A stretch of DNA of 62,020 bases from CALMZN01 sp964540095. GTDB taxonomy: Bacteria > Patescibacteriota > Patescibacteriia > UBA1558 > GWA2-36-10. Numbering within the stretch: the first letter of the stretch is position 1; each line of letters starts with the position of its first letter. A program made the translations under genes and the position numbers. The DNA is taken from positions 1 to 62,020 of the forward strand of contig CAZILH010000002.1 in the NCBI GenBank assembly GCA_964540095.1, read 5' to 3'. The notes below the pieces were generated by a model, which had not been told where the DNA came from, did not search any database, and saw only the letters and a list, made by a program, of their open reading frames with translations. Shown here piece by piece: positions 33,767 to 40,841 of this stretch.

Positions 33767-33844
33767 CTACAGAGTCCTGCGTTAGTGGGGCAAAATAAAT
33801 CACTCCAAGTAAGGGAGGATGGCAGCTTCATTCAAACCCTGATT

Positions 33845-33869
33845 TTGTTTTGCCTAAAAAAGGCAAAAC
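33845..33869 (+). promoter_or_regulatory. Hairpin directly upstream of the mini-gene ribosome site
   Basis: GTTTTGCCT pairs with AGGCAAAAC across a short A-rich loop, ending 4-5 nt before the AAGGAGGT ribosome site at 33873-33880. It could be a processing or attenuation element. The rest of 33767-33886 shows no promoter or ORF. Confidence 0.5.
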
Positions 33870-33886
33870 CAGAAGGAGGTGTAATC

Positions 33887-34063
33887 ATGAGTGAGATGAA
33901 GATTGACAGACCGCACGGTGGGCTTGGTCAGCACGTCGACATCATCGTGCCGTTGCCGGAAATTTCCGGTGTCCAGCAGATCCGCATCAATACCGACGGC
34001 AAGATCGCTGACGAGCGCGTCGGTATCAAGGGCGGTAAGTGGCAGGACATCGACAAGAAGTAG
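33887..34063 (+). CDS. 58-residue hypothetical protein, GC-rich island 4
   Basis: A small ORF with a strong AAGGAGGT ribosome site 7 nt before its ATG and GC-rich codons. The protein is soluble: MSEMKIDRPHGGLGQHVDII, then VQQIRINTDGKIADERVG and a lysine-rich end. It might form a small beta-sheet domain; no family is recognised. It is followed by a 9-bp stem-loop (34081-34110) and two more mini-genes. Confidence 0.6.
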   Translation: MSEMKIDRPHGGLGQHVDIIVPLPEISGVQQIRINTDGKIADERVGIKGGKWQDIDKK

Positions 34064-34080
34064 CACTTCACCTCAACCCA

Positions 34081-34110
34081 GGGAGCCAGTCAGATCACTG
34101 GCTGGCTCCC
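34081..34110 (+). terminator. Stem-loop after the 58-residue gene
   Basis: GGGAGCCAG pairs with CTGGCTCCC around a 12-nt loop. The T run is weak, so it may be a partial terminator or an RNA-stabilising hairpin between genes. Confidence 0.55.
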
Positions 34111-34171
34111 GACTCAATTTATTAATTATATTTTCAAATATATTTGTTCTTTCGTGATAAGGAGGTGCAGT

Positions 34172-34276
34172 ATGGAAAATAATGAGACTCCGGAGAATTT
34201 CGACTTTGACGAACAGAGCGTAATTCCCGGCTGTCCCGAAGACGTGGACGATGAACGTAGGGTACCCATCATTTAG
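34172..34276 (+). CDS. 34-residue acidic peptide, GC-rich island 4
   Basis: A mini-gene with GGAGGTG ending 5 nt before its ATG. The peptide is strongly acidic (start MENNETPENFDFDEQ) with a single cysteine in PGCPEDVDDE. Too short for family recognition. It has an ideal ribosome site and lies 18 bp before the next mini-gene, which supports real translation. Confidence 0.5.
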   Translation: MENNETPENFDFDEQSVIPGCPEDVDDERRVPII

Positions 34277-34294
34277 CTAAGGGGGGTGAGTTCA

Positions 34295-34384
34295 ATGAAG
34301 AAGAAGACTTTCTCCGCCTGCGGCGACGATGACACGGACGGTATGCCCGAGGGTTGGGACGCTGACGTGTCCGGCGACGACTAG
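34295..34384 (+). CDS. 29-residue acidic peptide, GC-rich island 4
   Basis: A mini-gene with a GGGGGGTG ribosome site and GC-rich codons. The peptide starts MKKKTFSACGDDD and ends with a run of acidic residues and glycines (VSGDD). A basic head with an acidic body recalls small ribosomally made peptide precursors, but no modifying enzyme is nearby. It ends 19 bp before a strong terminator. Confidence 0.5.
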   Translation: MKKKTFSACGDDDTDGMPEGWDADVSGDD

Positions 34385-34403
34385 CCCACAGCGGCTAGTT
34401 CAC

Positions 34404-34444
34404 GGGGGGCTTGGACAAGAAATTGTTCAGCCCCCTTATTTTTT
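34404..34444 (+). terminator. Terminator of GC-rich island 4
   Basis: GGGGGCT...GGACAA pairs with TTGTTC...AGCCCCC around a GAAA loop, followed by TTATTTTTT. Confidence 0.92.
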
Positions 34445-34457
34445 ATATTTTTTCAAT

Positions 34458-34661
34458 CTACCCATCCTTTTCCACGCCAATTGCGTCTTGGGGACAGGAA
34501 GCTATTATTTCATCAATTTTATCTAAATTTGAATTTATGACACTGATTTTATTATCCTTCAGTTCAAATATTTCTGGGTATAATTGAGTACAAAGACAGC
34601 AGATTATACATTTATTTTCATCAATCGTTATTTTTTTTTGTGCTAAATTTTTTTCGCTCAT
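34458..34661 (-). CDS. Ferredoxin, single 4Fe-4S cluster
   Basis: A 67-residue electron carrier. The cluster ligands are in CIICCLC (about 18-24) plus a distant CP pair (ASCPQDAIG, about 54-62), the pattern of small monocluster ferredoxins in which the fourth cysteine comes from the C-terminal region. The acidic composition fits. It is divergent from nothing else and stands between the mini-gene terminator and the ABC-F gene. Confidence 0.88.
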   Translation of the reverse strand: MSEKNLAQKKITIDENKCIICCLCTQLYPEIFELKDNKISVINSNLDKIDEIIASCPQDAIGVEKDG

Positions 34662-34690
34662 ATTGCAAAAATTTAATTTATTATTATTTT

Positions 34691-36142
34691 TTATAGTTTG
34701 CCTAAATCAAGTTGGTGGTTAAATTTTATTTCTTTTACAAAATCTGGCATATGACTGATCAAGATGATAGTGCCCTCATAATTATTGATAGCTTGGGCAA
34801 TTATTGGAATATGACGAAAATTAATATGATTGGTTGGTTCATCCAGTATCAAAAGCCCAGGTCGCATCAATACTAAGCGTGCAAAAGATAATAAACCTTT
34901 TTGGCCTTCTGACAAATGGGAAATTTTGTGTCCCATGAGCTCACCAGTTATCAAAAATCCAGCCGCGATAGAGCGCATGGTTGGAATGTCCATTTCTTCG
35001 GCTGAAGCATTTTTTAAGGAATCAAAAACTGTTTGCTCATAATCCAAAGTGGCAAAATCTTGGCTATAATAGCCGACACGAGTGTCTGGCAAAATAGTCG
35101 CGCCATCACTGCTGTGATCCACCAAAGAGCGCAGTAGGGTGCTCTTGCCAATGCCATTTGGTCCGGAAATCAAAAGCCGATCTTTTTGTCTCAACACAAT
35201 ATCAACTTCTTTGCTAATTGGTTCGTGGTCTTTGATTATTTTTATTGATTTGATAGTCACCACTTTGCCGACAATTCCTTGAGCCGGAATCTCAAATTCT
35301 CTGATAGTTTTGTCTTCACGTCGGACATCCACTTTGTTTTCTTCCAATTCACCAATTTCTTCTCGGAGTTTGCTAGCTAGTTTACGCATTTTACCACCTT
35401 TGTTGGCAAAAAAATTAACCTTTTCTTTGTTGTCTTGGATTTCTTTTTCCAGCTGAGCATTTTTCTTGCGCTCTCTTTCAATCCGTTCGTTTATTTCTTC
35501 CACTACCGAATAATAATCGCCAACATAAGTTTCTGTTTTTTTGGTAAAAACATCCAAGTAAACCACACCCTCAGTAAAACAATTCAAAAAATCAGCATCA
35601 TGAGAAATAACTAGCACGGTCTTATCATAAGTGATCAAAAAATCAATCAAGTGATCGATGCCGGCTTTATCCAAATTATTTGTGGGCTCATCCAGCAATA
35701 AAATATCGGGATTTTGGATTAAAGCAAAAGCCAATAATATTCTAGCTTGCTGACCGCCTGATAGCTCGCCCAATTTTCTGTGCAGAGGCACAGTAAGATT
35801 CACGGCCGTCATTACTTTGCTTATTTGACTTTTGATATTACCGGGAACTTCCAAAAAAGCTTTGGCAAAATATTCTTCCACAGTTAAATCTAAATCTTGT
35901 TTATCAACCATTTGCAAGGCCGTGCCAATGGTAGCGTTGTTAGTCACAGAAACCAGTCCACGGGTTGGTTTTTCCTCACCTTTGATCAAGCGGAAGATGG
36001 TGCTTTTTCCTGAGCCGTTTTGTCCCATGAGAGTTATTTTGGCGCCTTGACGCACGCTAAAACAAACCTCGTCAAGTAGTAATTTTTTTTCTTGATATTC
36101 GAAGCTGACATTATTAAATCTTAAGATTACCTCTTCGGCCAT
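34691..36142 (-). CDS. ABC-F family ATPase (ribosome-associated)
   Basis: About 483 residues with two ATP-binding domains and no membrane segments. Walker A motifs are GQNGSGKST and GPNGIGKST; signatures are LSGGQQAR and LSEGQKGL; Walker B motifs include LLLDEPTNNLD and LILDEPTNHIN. A charged coiled-coil linker with IEREKKNAQLEKEIQ-like sequence joins the domains. ABC-F proteins act on the ribosome in translation or antibiotic protection. An ATG at 36226 would add 28 residues, but the ATG at 36142 begins the family-like MAEEVILRFNNVSFEY and has a TATAAA box about 14 nt upstream. Confidence 0.92.
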   Translation of the reverse strand: MAEEVILRFNNVSFEYQEKKLLLDEVCFSVRQGAKITLMGQNGSGKSTIFRLIKGEEKPTRGLVSVTNNATIGTALQMVDKQDLDLTVEEYFAKAFLEVPGNIKSQISKVMTAVNLTVPLHRKLGELSGGQQARILLAFALIQNPDILLLDEPTNNLDKAGIDHLIDFLITYDKTVLVISHDADFLNCFTEGVVYLDVFTKKTETYVGDYYSVVEEINERIERERKKNAQLEKEIQDNKEKVNFFANKGGKMRKLASKLREEIGELEENKVDVRREDKTIREFEIPAQGIVGKVVTIKSIKIIKDHEPISKEVDIVLRQKDRLLISGPNGIGKSTLLRSLVDHSSDGATILPDTRVGYYSQDFATLDYEQTVFDSLKNASAEEMDIPTMRSIAAGFLITGELMGHKISHLSEGQKGLLSFARLVLMRPGLLILDEPTNHINFRHIPIIAQAINNYEGTIILISHMPDFVKEIKFNHQLDLGKL

Positions 36143-36263
36143 ATATTTACTCAATTTATACAATAAAGAGCCCCAAGAAGGCTCACTGTCAGTACTTATA
36201 ATCTCATAATTTGAGCTAATTGTCAAAAAAAGTCGCTTATTGGGTCAATTATTTACATTAATA

Positions 36264-36292
36264 TTGACAGTAAATTAATTTTATAATAGTAT
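36264..36292 (+). promoter_or_regulatory. Promoter of the tRNA-like gene
   Basis: TTGACA (36264-36269), a 17-bp spacer and TAGTAT (36287-36292). A better TATAAT lies at 36282-36287 but with only 12 bp spacing. Confidence 0.5.
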
Positions 36293-36307
36293 ATTCCAGT
36301 ATTCGGT

Positions 36308-36381
36308 TGCCGGGTAGCTCAACGAAGAGCAACAGGTCAAGGACCTGGAGGTTGGTGGTTCGAATCCACCCCTGGCAACCA
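36308..36381 (+). tRNA. tRNA-like gene with aberrant anticodon and D loops
   Basis: The 74-nt sequence has the acceptor TGCCGGG with CCTGGCA, D-stem GCTC/GAGC, a 5-nt variable loop, T-arm GGTGG-TTCGAAT-CCACC and an encoded CCA. The anticodon loop by position is TCAAGGA, with C at 33 instead of the near-universal U, giving AAG by position (Leu), although no long variable arm is present. The D-loop is only AACGAA and lacks the GG pair. It has its own terminator (36418-36452). It could be a degenerate tRNA or a specialised tRNA-like RNA. Confidence 0.6.
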
Positions 36382-36417
36382 AGTTCTTTTCTTGACCAAC
36401 TTGGGTCAAAGCGCGCC

Positions 36418-36452
36418 ATCCGTCCGTTAGTTTTAACGGCGGATTTTTTTTC
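36418..36452 (+). terminator. Terminator after the tRNA-like gene
   Basis: ATCCG/CGGAT and CCGTTA/TAACGG form an 11-bp stem with one bulge, followed by eight T residues. Confidence 0.85.
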
Positions 36453-36454
36453 GT

Positions 36455-36476
36455 CCAGAGGGCGATCCACCTCTGG
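36455..36476. repeat. REP-like palindrome
   Basis: CCAGAGG pairs with CCTCTGG around GCGATCCA. The GGGCGATCC...GGCGG core resembles the palindromes at 3702-3730 (GGGCGACCC...GGCGG). Confidence 0.6.
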
Positions 36477-36506
36477 CGGATATTTTCTAAATATTTATAA
36501 TTATGC

Positions 36507-36512
36507 TATTAT
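36507..36512 (+). promoter_or_regulatory. Extended -10 promoter, leaderless
   Basis: TGCTATTAT ends 6 nt before the ATG at 36519. Confidence 0.7.
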
Positions 36513-36518
36513 TTAATT

Positions 36519-37730
36519 ATGAAAAGATTTATTTTATTTATTACATTATTTAGCATAATTTTTCCGTGGTCAGTATTGGCCGCGACTTCTACTCTAGCCC
36601 AAAGCTATGCTGGTAAATTTATTATCCAAAGCGAAAGTTATAATCGCTTGTGGTATGTAGATCCCCAAGAAAAAACTCGCTATGTGCTCAAAAATTCTAG
36701 TGGCATCATGGATCTGTTTAAACAAAAAGCCACGGGCATCAATAATAAAGATTTAGCTAAAATAAAAACAACTGCCAAGGGCGCTTTCAATGCCAAGCTC
36801 ACCAATAGATTCAAAGGTCAGTTTTTGTTGGCCGTAGAAAACAAAGGTGAGATTTGGTATGTTGATCCAGCCACCGGAGTCAGACACTTTTTGAAAGATG
36901 GTCAGTCGGCTTATGATTTTTTTGTAAGCTATGCCACAAAATTAAAAAATAAAGATTTAGCAAAAATTCCCGTCACTACCAAGCAAGTGGTTGCTAGCTA
37001 TACTTTTGATAATGTCACTTACGCGGTCTATGATGATGGCGTATATCAAGCTGGTTCTTATTCAGAGGAGATTTTGCCTATCGCGTCTTTGTCCAAGCTC
37101 ATGACCGCTCTAGTATTACTTGATCACCAGCCAGATTGGCAGAAAAAAATAACTATTACTCCAGAACAGATTAATTATCCCAAAATTTATGTAGGCAATG
37201 ACGCAACTTCTGAAGTGAACATCAAAGCTGGGCAAACAATTTCTTTTTATGATCTGTGGGTGGCAATGCTCTTAGCTTCATCAAATCAGTCAGCCGTAGC
37301 CCTAGCCGAGTCCACTGGTCTGTCGCGAGTAGATTTTGTGGCAGAAATGAATGCCAAGGCCAAAGAGCTTGGACTTAAAAAAACTATTTTTTATGATATT
37401 GCTGGCTTGGATGAGGGCAATGTGTCTACAGCCAAAGAAATGGCGCAGATTGCGGCTGCAGCTTTTTCGCACGATGAAATTGTGTCAGCCACAGCCAAGG
37501 GTCAATATGTCATGGCCATGGTTAATTCTGATGGCACTAGCGCTACTTGTCAGGCAGTCAACCGCAACACCAGCTTAATGGCTTTTGGGCCAGAAGCCGC
37601 CAAAAGTGGCTATCTAGTAGAAGCCCAGCGCACCGCAGTTTTGAAAAAGGGGACCAAGGTAATTGCCATTTTGCATGCTAGGAGCATGGCCGAGAGGAAT
37701 AAGGTTATACAAAAATATTTAGGGGGATAA
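36519..37730 (+). CDS. D-alanyl-D-alanine carboxypeptidase with N-terminal WYVDP repeats
   Basis: 403 residues. A signal peptide (about 1-22) is followed by two repeats of about 60 residues (30-82 and 98-150), each with an RLWYVDP or EIWYVDP core and ending NNKDLAKI/KNKDLAKI. The penicillin-binding domain (about 160-400) has SLSK (190-193), SSN (253-255) and KSG (361-363), the three active-site motifs of type S11 enzymes. It trims peptidoglycan stem peptides outside the membrane. The WYVDP repeats are probably wall- or surface-associated. Confidence 0.92.
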   Translation: MKRFILFITLFSIIFPWSVLAATSTLAQSYAGKFIIQSESYNRLWYVDPQEKTRYVLKNSSGIMDLFKQKATGINNKDLAKIKTTAKGAFNAKLTNRFKGQFLLAVENKGEIWYVDPATGVRHFLKDGQSAYDFFVSYATKLKNKDLAKIPVTTKQVVASYTFDNVTYAVYDDGVYQAGSYSEEILPIASLSKLMTALVLLDHQPDWQKKITITPEQINYPKIYVGNDATSEVNIKAGQTISFYDLWVAMLLASSNQSAVALAESTGLSRVDFVAEMNAKAKELGLKKTIFYDIAGLDEGNVSTAKEMAQIAAAAFSHDEIVSATAKGQYVMAMVNSDGTSATCQAVNRNTSLMAFGPEAAKSGYLVEAQRTAVLKKGTKVIAILHARSMAERNKVIQKYLGG

Positions 37731-37734
37731 AAGT

Positions 37735-37767
37735 AAAACACCGCCATTAATTTGGGGGTGTTTTTTT
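37735..37767 (+). terminator. Terminator of the carboxypeptidase gene
   Basis: AAAACACC pairs with GGGGTGTTTT-type arm, followed by seven T residues. Confidence 0.82.
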
Positions 37768-37860
37768 GTTGACTTTTAGCCCCAAAAGTGGGAAAATAAA
37801 GACAGTTTTTTGCACAAATAAAGCTATATTTTGGTTTCAAGCATTGCAAAAAATGCACAG

Positions 37861-37945
37861 GTTGAAAATCAACTGTTTCCAAAATGGAAACAGTTCAGAA
37901 AGAAAAAGCCCCCAGTAAGGACGGGCCTTAGCAGGGTCTTTATCG
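37861..37945. other. Hairpin-rich intergenic segment
   Basis: The 226-bp spacer 37768-37993 has no ORF. It holds GTTGA-AAA-TCAAC (37861-37873), a perfect 10-bp hairpin AACTGTTTCC-AAAAT-GGAAACAGTT (37871-37895), and a third stem-loop near 37906-37940 with a T run on the minus strand. A small RNA on either strand is possible; only the pairings are seen. Confidence 0.4.
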
Positions 37946-37994
37946 TGGTAATATAATAATTATAAATCAATACAATAATTAGTCAACATAGCGT

Positions 37995-38528
37995 ATGAAG
38001 CAAAATAATTTCGCTTTTATTGACAGTAACAACCTGCATCAAAGCTTGATCAAGGATATTATCAAAAATAACCAGTCGGTATATACTGGCTGGAAGTTGG
38101 ATTATAAGAGGTTTAGAGTATATTTAAAAGATAAATATGGTGTGCAAAAAGCTTTTCTGTTTATTGGCTTTGTACCCGGTAATCAAGCAATGTATACCAA
38201 ATTACAAGAGTATGGCTATATTTGTGTTTTTAAGCCAACGCTAGAGCTTAAAGACGGAAAAGTAAAAGGTAATGTTGATGCTGAATTAGTTTTGCACTCT
38301 ATGATTCAATACGAAAATTATGACCAGGCAGTAATAGTGTCTGGCGATGGAGATTTTTATTGTTTAGTAGAACATTTTCTGAATAACAAAAAGCTCAAAA
38401 AAGTTTTAGTGCCAAACCAGTATAATTATTCTTCTCTACTTGATAGATTGACTACATCAGAAAATAATATATTAGATTTTATGAATAATTTGAAGAAAAA
38501 GCTAGTTTACAAGAAAGAGAGTAAATGA
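37995..38528 (+). CDS. NYN domain protein (PIN-like ribonuclease, LabA/DUF88 type)
   Basis: 177 residues. NYN motifs are present: FAFIDSNNLHQS with the first catalytic aspartate D10, KGNVDAELVLHSM (second acidic cluster, about 94-106) and VSGDGDFYCLVEHF (about 115-128). NYN proteins are metal-dependent RNases acting on single-stranded or tRNA substrates. It starts the accessory gene block that includes the DpnI-type nuclease. AATAATTAGTCAA at 37974 recurs before the next gene. Confidence 0.88.
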   Translation: MKQNNFAFIDSNNLHQSLIKDIIKNNQSVYTGWKLDYKRFRVYLKDKYGVQKAFLFIGFVPGNQAMYTKLQEYGYICVFKPTLELKDGKVKGNVDAELVLHSMIQYENYDQAVIVSGDGDFYCLVEHFLNNKKLKKVLVPNQYNYSSLLDRLTTSENNILDFMNNLKKKLVYKKESK

Positions 38529-38568
38529 AAAAGCTCTCTTCGGGACTAACCCCTTCGAGAACTTTTTC
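38527..38568 (+). terminator. Terminator of the NYN gene
   Basis: GAAAAAGCTCTC pairs with GAGAACTTTTTC (11 of 12 positions) around an 18-nt loop. Confidence 0.75.
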
Positions 38569-38615
38569 GTCATGATTCTATTTGGATTATATACTAATAG
38601 TAATAATTAGTCAAT

Positions 38616-38966
38616 ATGCCCAACAAAATAGCCGAATTAACTGATCGTATCCTTGCCTTTCGCGATGCTAGGGATTGGCAACAATTTCACAACCACAAAG
38701 ACCTGGCAGTTTCTTTGCTTTTGGAAGCAGCTGAGGTGCTAGAACACTTCCAGTGGAAGAGTAAAGAAGAAATTGATGAGTATGTCAAAAGCCACAAAGA
38801 GCATATTGGCGAAGAGTTGGCTGATGTGTTGTATTGGGTTCTGCTGATGAGCCATGATTTGGATCTAGATATCGTGGAGTCCTTTGATAAAAAGATGGCG
38901 CAAAATGAAGCCAAGTATCCTGTCGAAAAGGCGAAAGGGAGTCATGTGAAGTATGATAAGTTATAG
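38616..38966 (+). CDS. MazG-like nucleotide pyrophosphohydrolase
   Basis: 116 residues of the all-alpha NTP pyrophosphatase fold. LLLEAAEVLEHFQW (about 33-46) and GEELADVLYWVLLM (about 66-79) supply the ExxE and ExxD metal-binding motifs. The length fits dCTPase/RS21-C6-like enzymes, which remove non-canonical nucleotides by hydrolysing them to monophosphates. It has its own -10-like TATACT near 38590 and overlaps the GNAT gene if the latter uses its upstream start. Confidence 0.9.
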   Translation: MPNKIAELTDRILAFRDARDWQQFHNHKDLAVSLLLEAAEVLEHFQWKSKEEIDEYVKSHKEHIGEELADVLYWVLLMSHDLDLDIVESFDKKMAQNEAKYPVEKAKGSHVKYDKL

Positions 38967-38976
38967 AATAAATTGT

Positions 38977-39519
38977 ATGGACACTTCCAACATAATAAAC
39001 ATAATAATTACAGCTAAAAATATTGAACTCAAAGCTATTAGCTTGGATTATGCGCCCGATATTTTTAAAGAATTCACTCCAGAGATTACTGTCTATATGA
39101 GCCCTAAGCCAGCTGAGAAAATAGAGGAAACAATTGCTTTTATCAATTCAGCAACTAAAGAAAATAAGGAAGGTATTAATTTTCAAGCAGTGATCGTGGA
39201 TAAAAATACTCAAGAATTTTTGGGTTGTGCTGGTTTGCATCATATTGATAAGCCTCATCCTGAGCTTGGGATTTGGGTCAAAAAATCCGCTCATGGTCAT
39301 GGCTATGGCAAAGAAGCTATAGTTGCTATGAAAGATTGGGCTGATCAGAATTTAGCTTATGAATATTTAGTTTATCCAGTTGATAAGGCCAATATTGCCA
39401 GTTGCCGTATTCCTGAATTTTTGGGTGGTAAAATATGTGATGAGCGTACAGACGTTGGTATGGCTGGTAATAAATTAAATATTGTGGAGTATAGGATTTA
39501 TAAAACAGTTACAAGTTAG
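38977..39519 (+). CDS. GNAT family N-acetyltransferase (RimJ/RimL-like)
   Basis: About 180 residues. ELKAISLDYAPDIFKEFTP opens the domain; LGIWVKKSAHGHGYGKEAI contains the acetyl-CoA pyrophosphate loop (HGHGYGK). PVDKANIASCRIPEFLGG matches the downstream alpha-4 region, where RimJ/RimL relatives often have VxxxNxxSxxVxEKxGF. The substrate may be a protein N-terminus, an antibiotic or a small molecule. An ATG at 38953 adds 8 residues and overlaps the MazG-like gene. Confidence 0.87.
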   Translation: MDTSNIINIIITAKNIELKAISLDYAPDIFKEFTPEITVYMSPKPAEKIEETIAFINSATKENKEGINFQAVIVDKNTQEFLGCAGLHHIDKPHPELGIWVKKSAHGHGYGKEAIVAMKDWADQNLAYEYLVYPVDKANIASCRIPEFLGGKICDERTDVGMAGNKLNIVEYRIYKTVTS

Positions 39520-39544
39520 AAAGTAAAAAGTATAAAGTAAAAAT

Positions 39545-40051
39545 ATGGGAGATTCTCAAAAAAAGTTACAAAAACAAAATGTAGGTAACGCCGGTGAATA
39601 TTATGTAGCTTCAAGATTGTCGGCTATTGATTTTACAGCCACCATAACGCTAGGGAGAGCTGAAAAATATGACATATTGGCGGTTGGCCCTAAAGGTAGG
39701 ATTGTTAAAATTTCTGTTAAGACAACACAGTTAGATAATGCTAAGGATTTTCCATTATCCGCTAAAGACGAACATGGGGCGGATAAAGATTTTTATTATA
39801 TTTTTGTAAAACTTAATAATTTTGATAAAGAACCAGATTTCTGGGTTATCCCAAGTTTAGTGGTCTGTCCTATGGTAAAAAAAGCAGACGAATTATATAT
39901 GCAAACATTGGGCAGAAATAATCGTGAGCATAAGGGATCAACACTCAGAATTTTGCCAGTTGAAGCCAGAACCAGCCAGATACCATTATATCCAAAAGAT
40001 TGGAATAATGAAGTTAAAAAATATTATAAAAATTTAGAGCAACTAATATAA
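39545..40051 (+). CDS. PD-(D/E)XK-like nuclease domain protein
   Basis: 168 residues. GNAGEYYVASRLSAIDF (about 14-30) followed by YDILAVGPKG and IVKISVKTTQ fits the E...D...xVK core of restriction-endonuclease-like folds. The second half has aromatic and charged residues of no known domain. No methyltransferase is adjacent. It lies 9 bp before the DpnI-type gene, and a third PD-(D/E)XK-like gene follows, so a defence or DNA-processing role is plausible. Confidence 0.7.
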   Translation: MGDSQKKLQKQNVGNAGEYYVASRLSAIDFTATITLGRAEKYDILAVGPKGRIVKISVKTTQLDNAKDFPLSAKDEHGADKDFYYIFVKLNNFDKEPDFWVIPSLVVCPMVKKADELYMQTLGRNNREHKGSTLRILPVEARTSQIPLYPKDWNNEVKKYYKNLEQLI

Positions 40052-40060
40052 AAGTTTTTA

Positions 40061-40831
40061 ATGAATTTAATATTTAAAAAAAATATTATAAGCGAGTATA
40101 AAAGCGCTTCTCAAAAAGCTCGCATTTTGACCGAGCAATGGGTTCATGATTCTATTTTTTGTCCAAATTGCGGGCAAGTTAATATTCGGCAATATGAAAA
40201 TAATAAACCAGTAGCAGATTTTTACTGTAAAAATTGCCACGAAGATTACGAATTAAAAAGTAAAAATAATAAAATAGGTTCAAAAATAGTTGATGGTGCA
40301 TATCGAACCATGTTGGAAAGATTGGGTAGTAGTAATAATCCAAATTTTTTCTTATTACATTACGATGCATTAAATTTTCAAGTTGTAAATTTTTTGGTTA
40401 TTCCTAAACATTTTTTTATTCCAGAAATAATAGAAAAAAGAAAACCATTGGCTTTAACAGCTAAGCGTGCTGGTTGGGTTGGTTGCAATATTATTCTAAA
40501 AAATATTCCTAATTCTGGAAAAATATTTTTTGTTCGTAATAGAAAAATTGAAACTAAAAAGCACGTAATAAATGATTGGAAAAAAACTTTATTTTTGAGA
40601 GATGAAAATAAGATTGTGAATAAAGGATGGTTGCTTGATGTGATGCGTTGTATTGATAGTATTAACAAAAAGGAATTTAAATTAGATGAGATTTATGCTT
40701 TTGAAAATGTATTGGGCGAATTACATCCAGAAAATAAACATATTAAGGATAAAATTAGACAACAATTGCAATTTTTAAGGGATAGGGGGTACTTACATTT
40801 TAAATCTCGTGGTTATTATAGTATTAAATAA
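40061..40831 (+). CDS. dpnI: DpnI family type IIM restriction endonuclease (methylated GATC)
   Basis: 256 residues aligning along its full length with pneumococcal DpnI as I recall it. It has the zinc-binding CPNC...CKNC (34-37 and 56-59), the catalytic PVADFYC...EDYELKSK with D53, E64 and K66, then ALTAKRAGWVGCNIILKNIP. The C-terminal winged helix (about 185-256) has KIRQQLQFLRDRGYLHFKSR for methyl-adenine recognition. DpnI cuts GATC only when the adenine is methylated, so it would attack DNA from Dam-methylating hosts or phages. No methyltransferase is nearby, as expected. Host GATC should be unmethylated. Confidence 0.95.
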   Translation: MNLIFKKNIISEYKSASQKARILTEQWVHDSIFCPNCGQVNIRQYENNKPVADFYCKNCHEDYELKSKNNKIGSKIVDGAYRTMLERLGSSNNPNFFLLHYDALNFQVVNFLVIPKHFFIPEIIEKRKPLALTAKRAGWVGCNIILKNIPNSGKIFFVRNRKIETKKHVINDWKKTLFLRDENKIVNKGWLLDVMRCIDSINKKEFKLDEIYAFENVLGELHPENKHIKDKIRQQLQFLRDRGYLHFKSRGYYSIK

Positions 40832-40841
40832 AATATACAAT

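Noticed and set aside
34172..34384. RiPP (modified peptide) biosynthesis locus
   Set aside because: The two short acidic peptides resemble precursors only loosely, and no radical SAM, YcaO, LanM-type or protease/transporter gene is nearby.
36308..36381. Ordinary tRNA-Leu(AAG)
   Set aside because: No long variable arm, C at position 33 and a truncated D-loop; calling it a normal leucine tRNA would be misleading.
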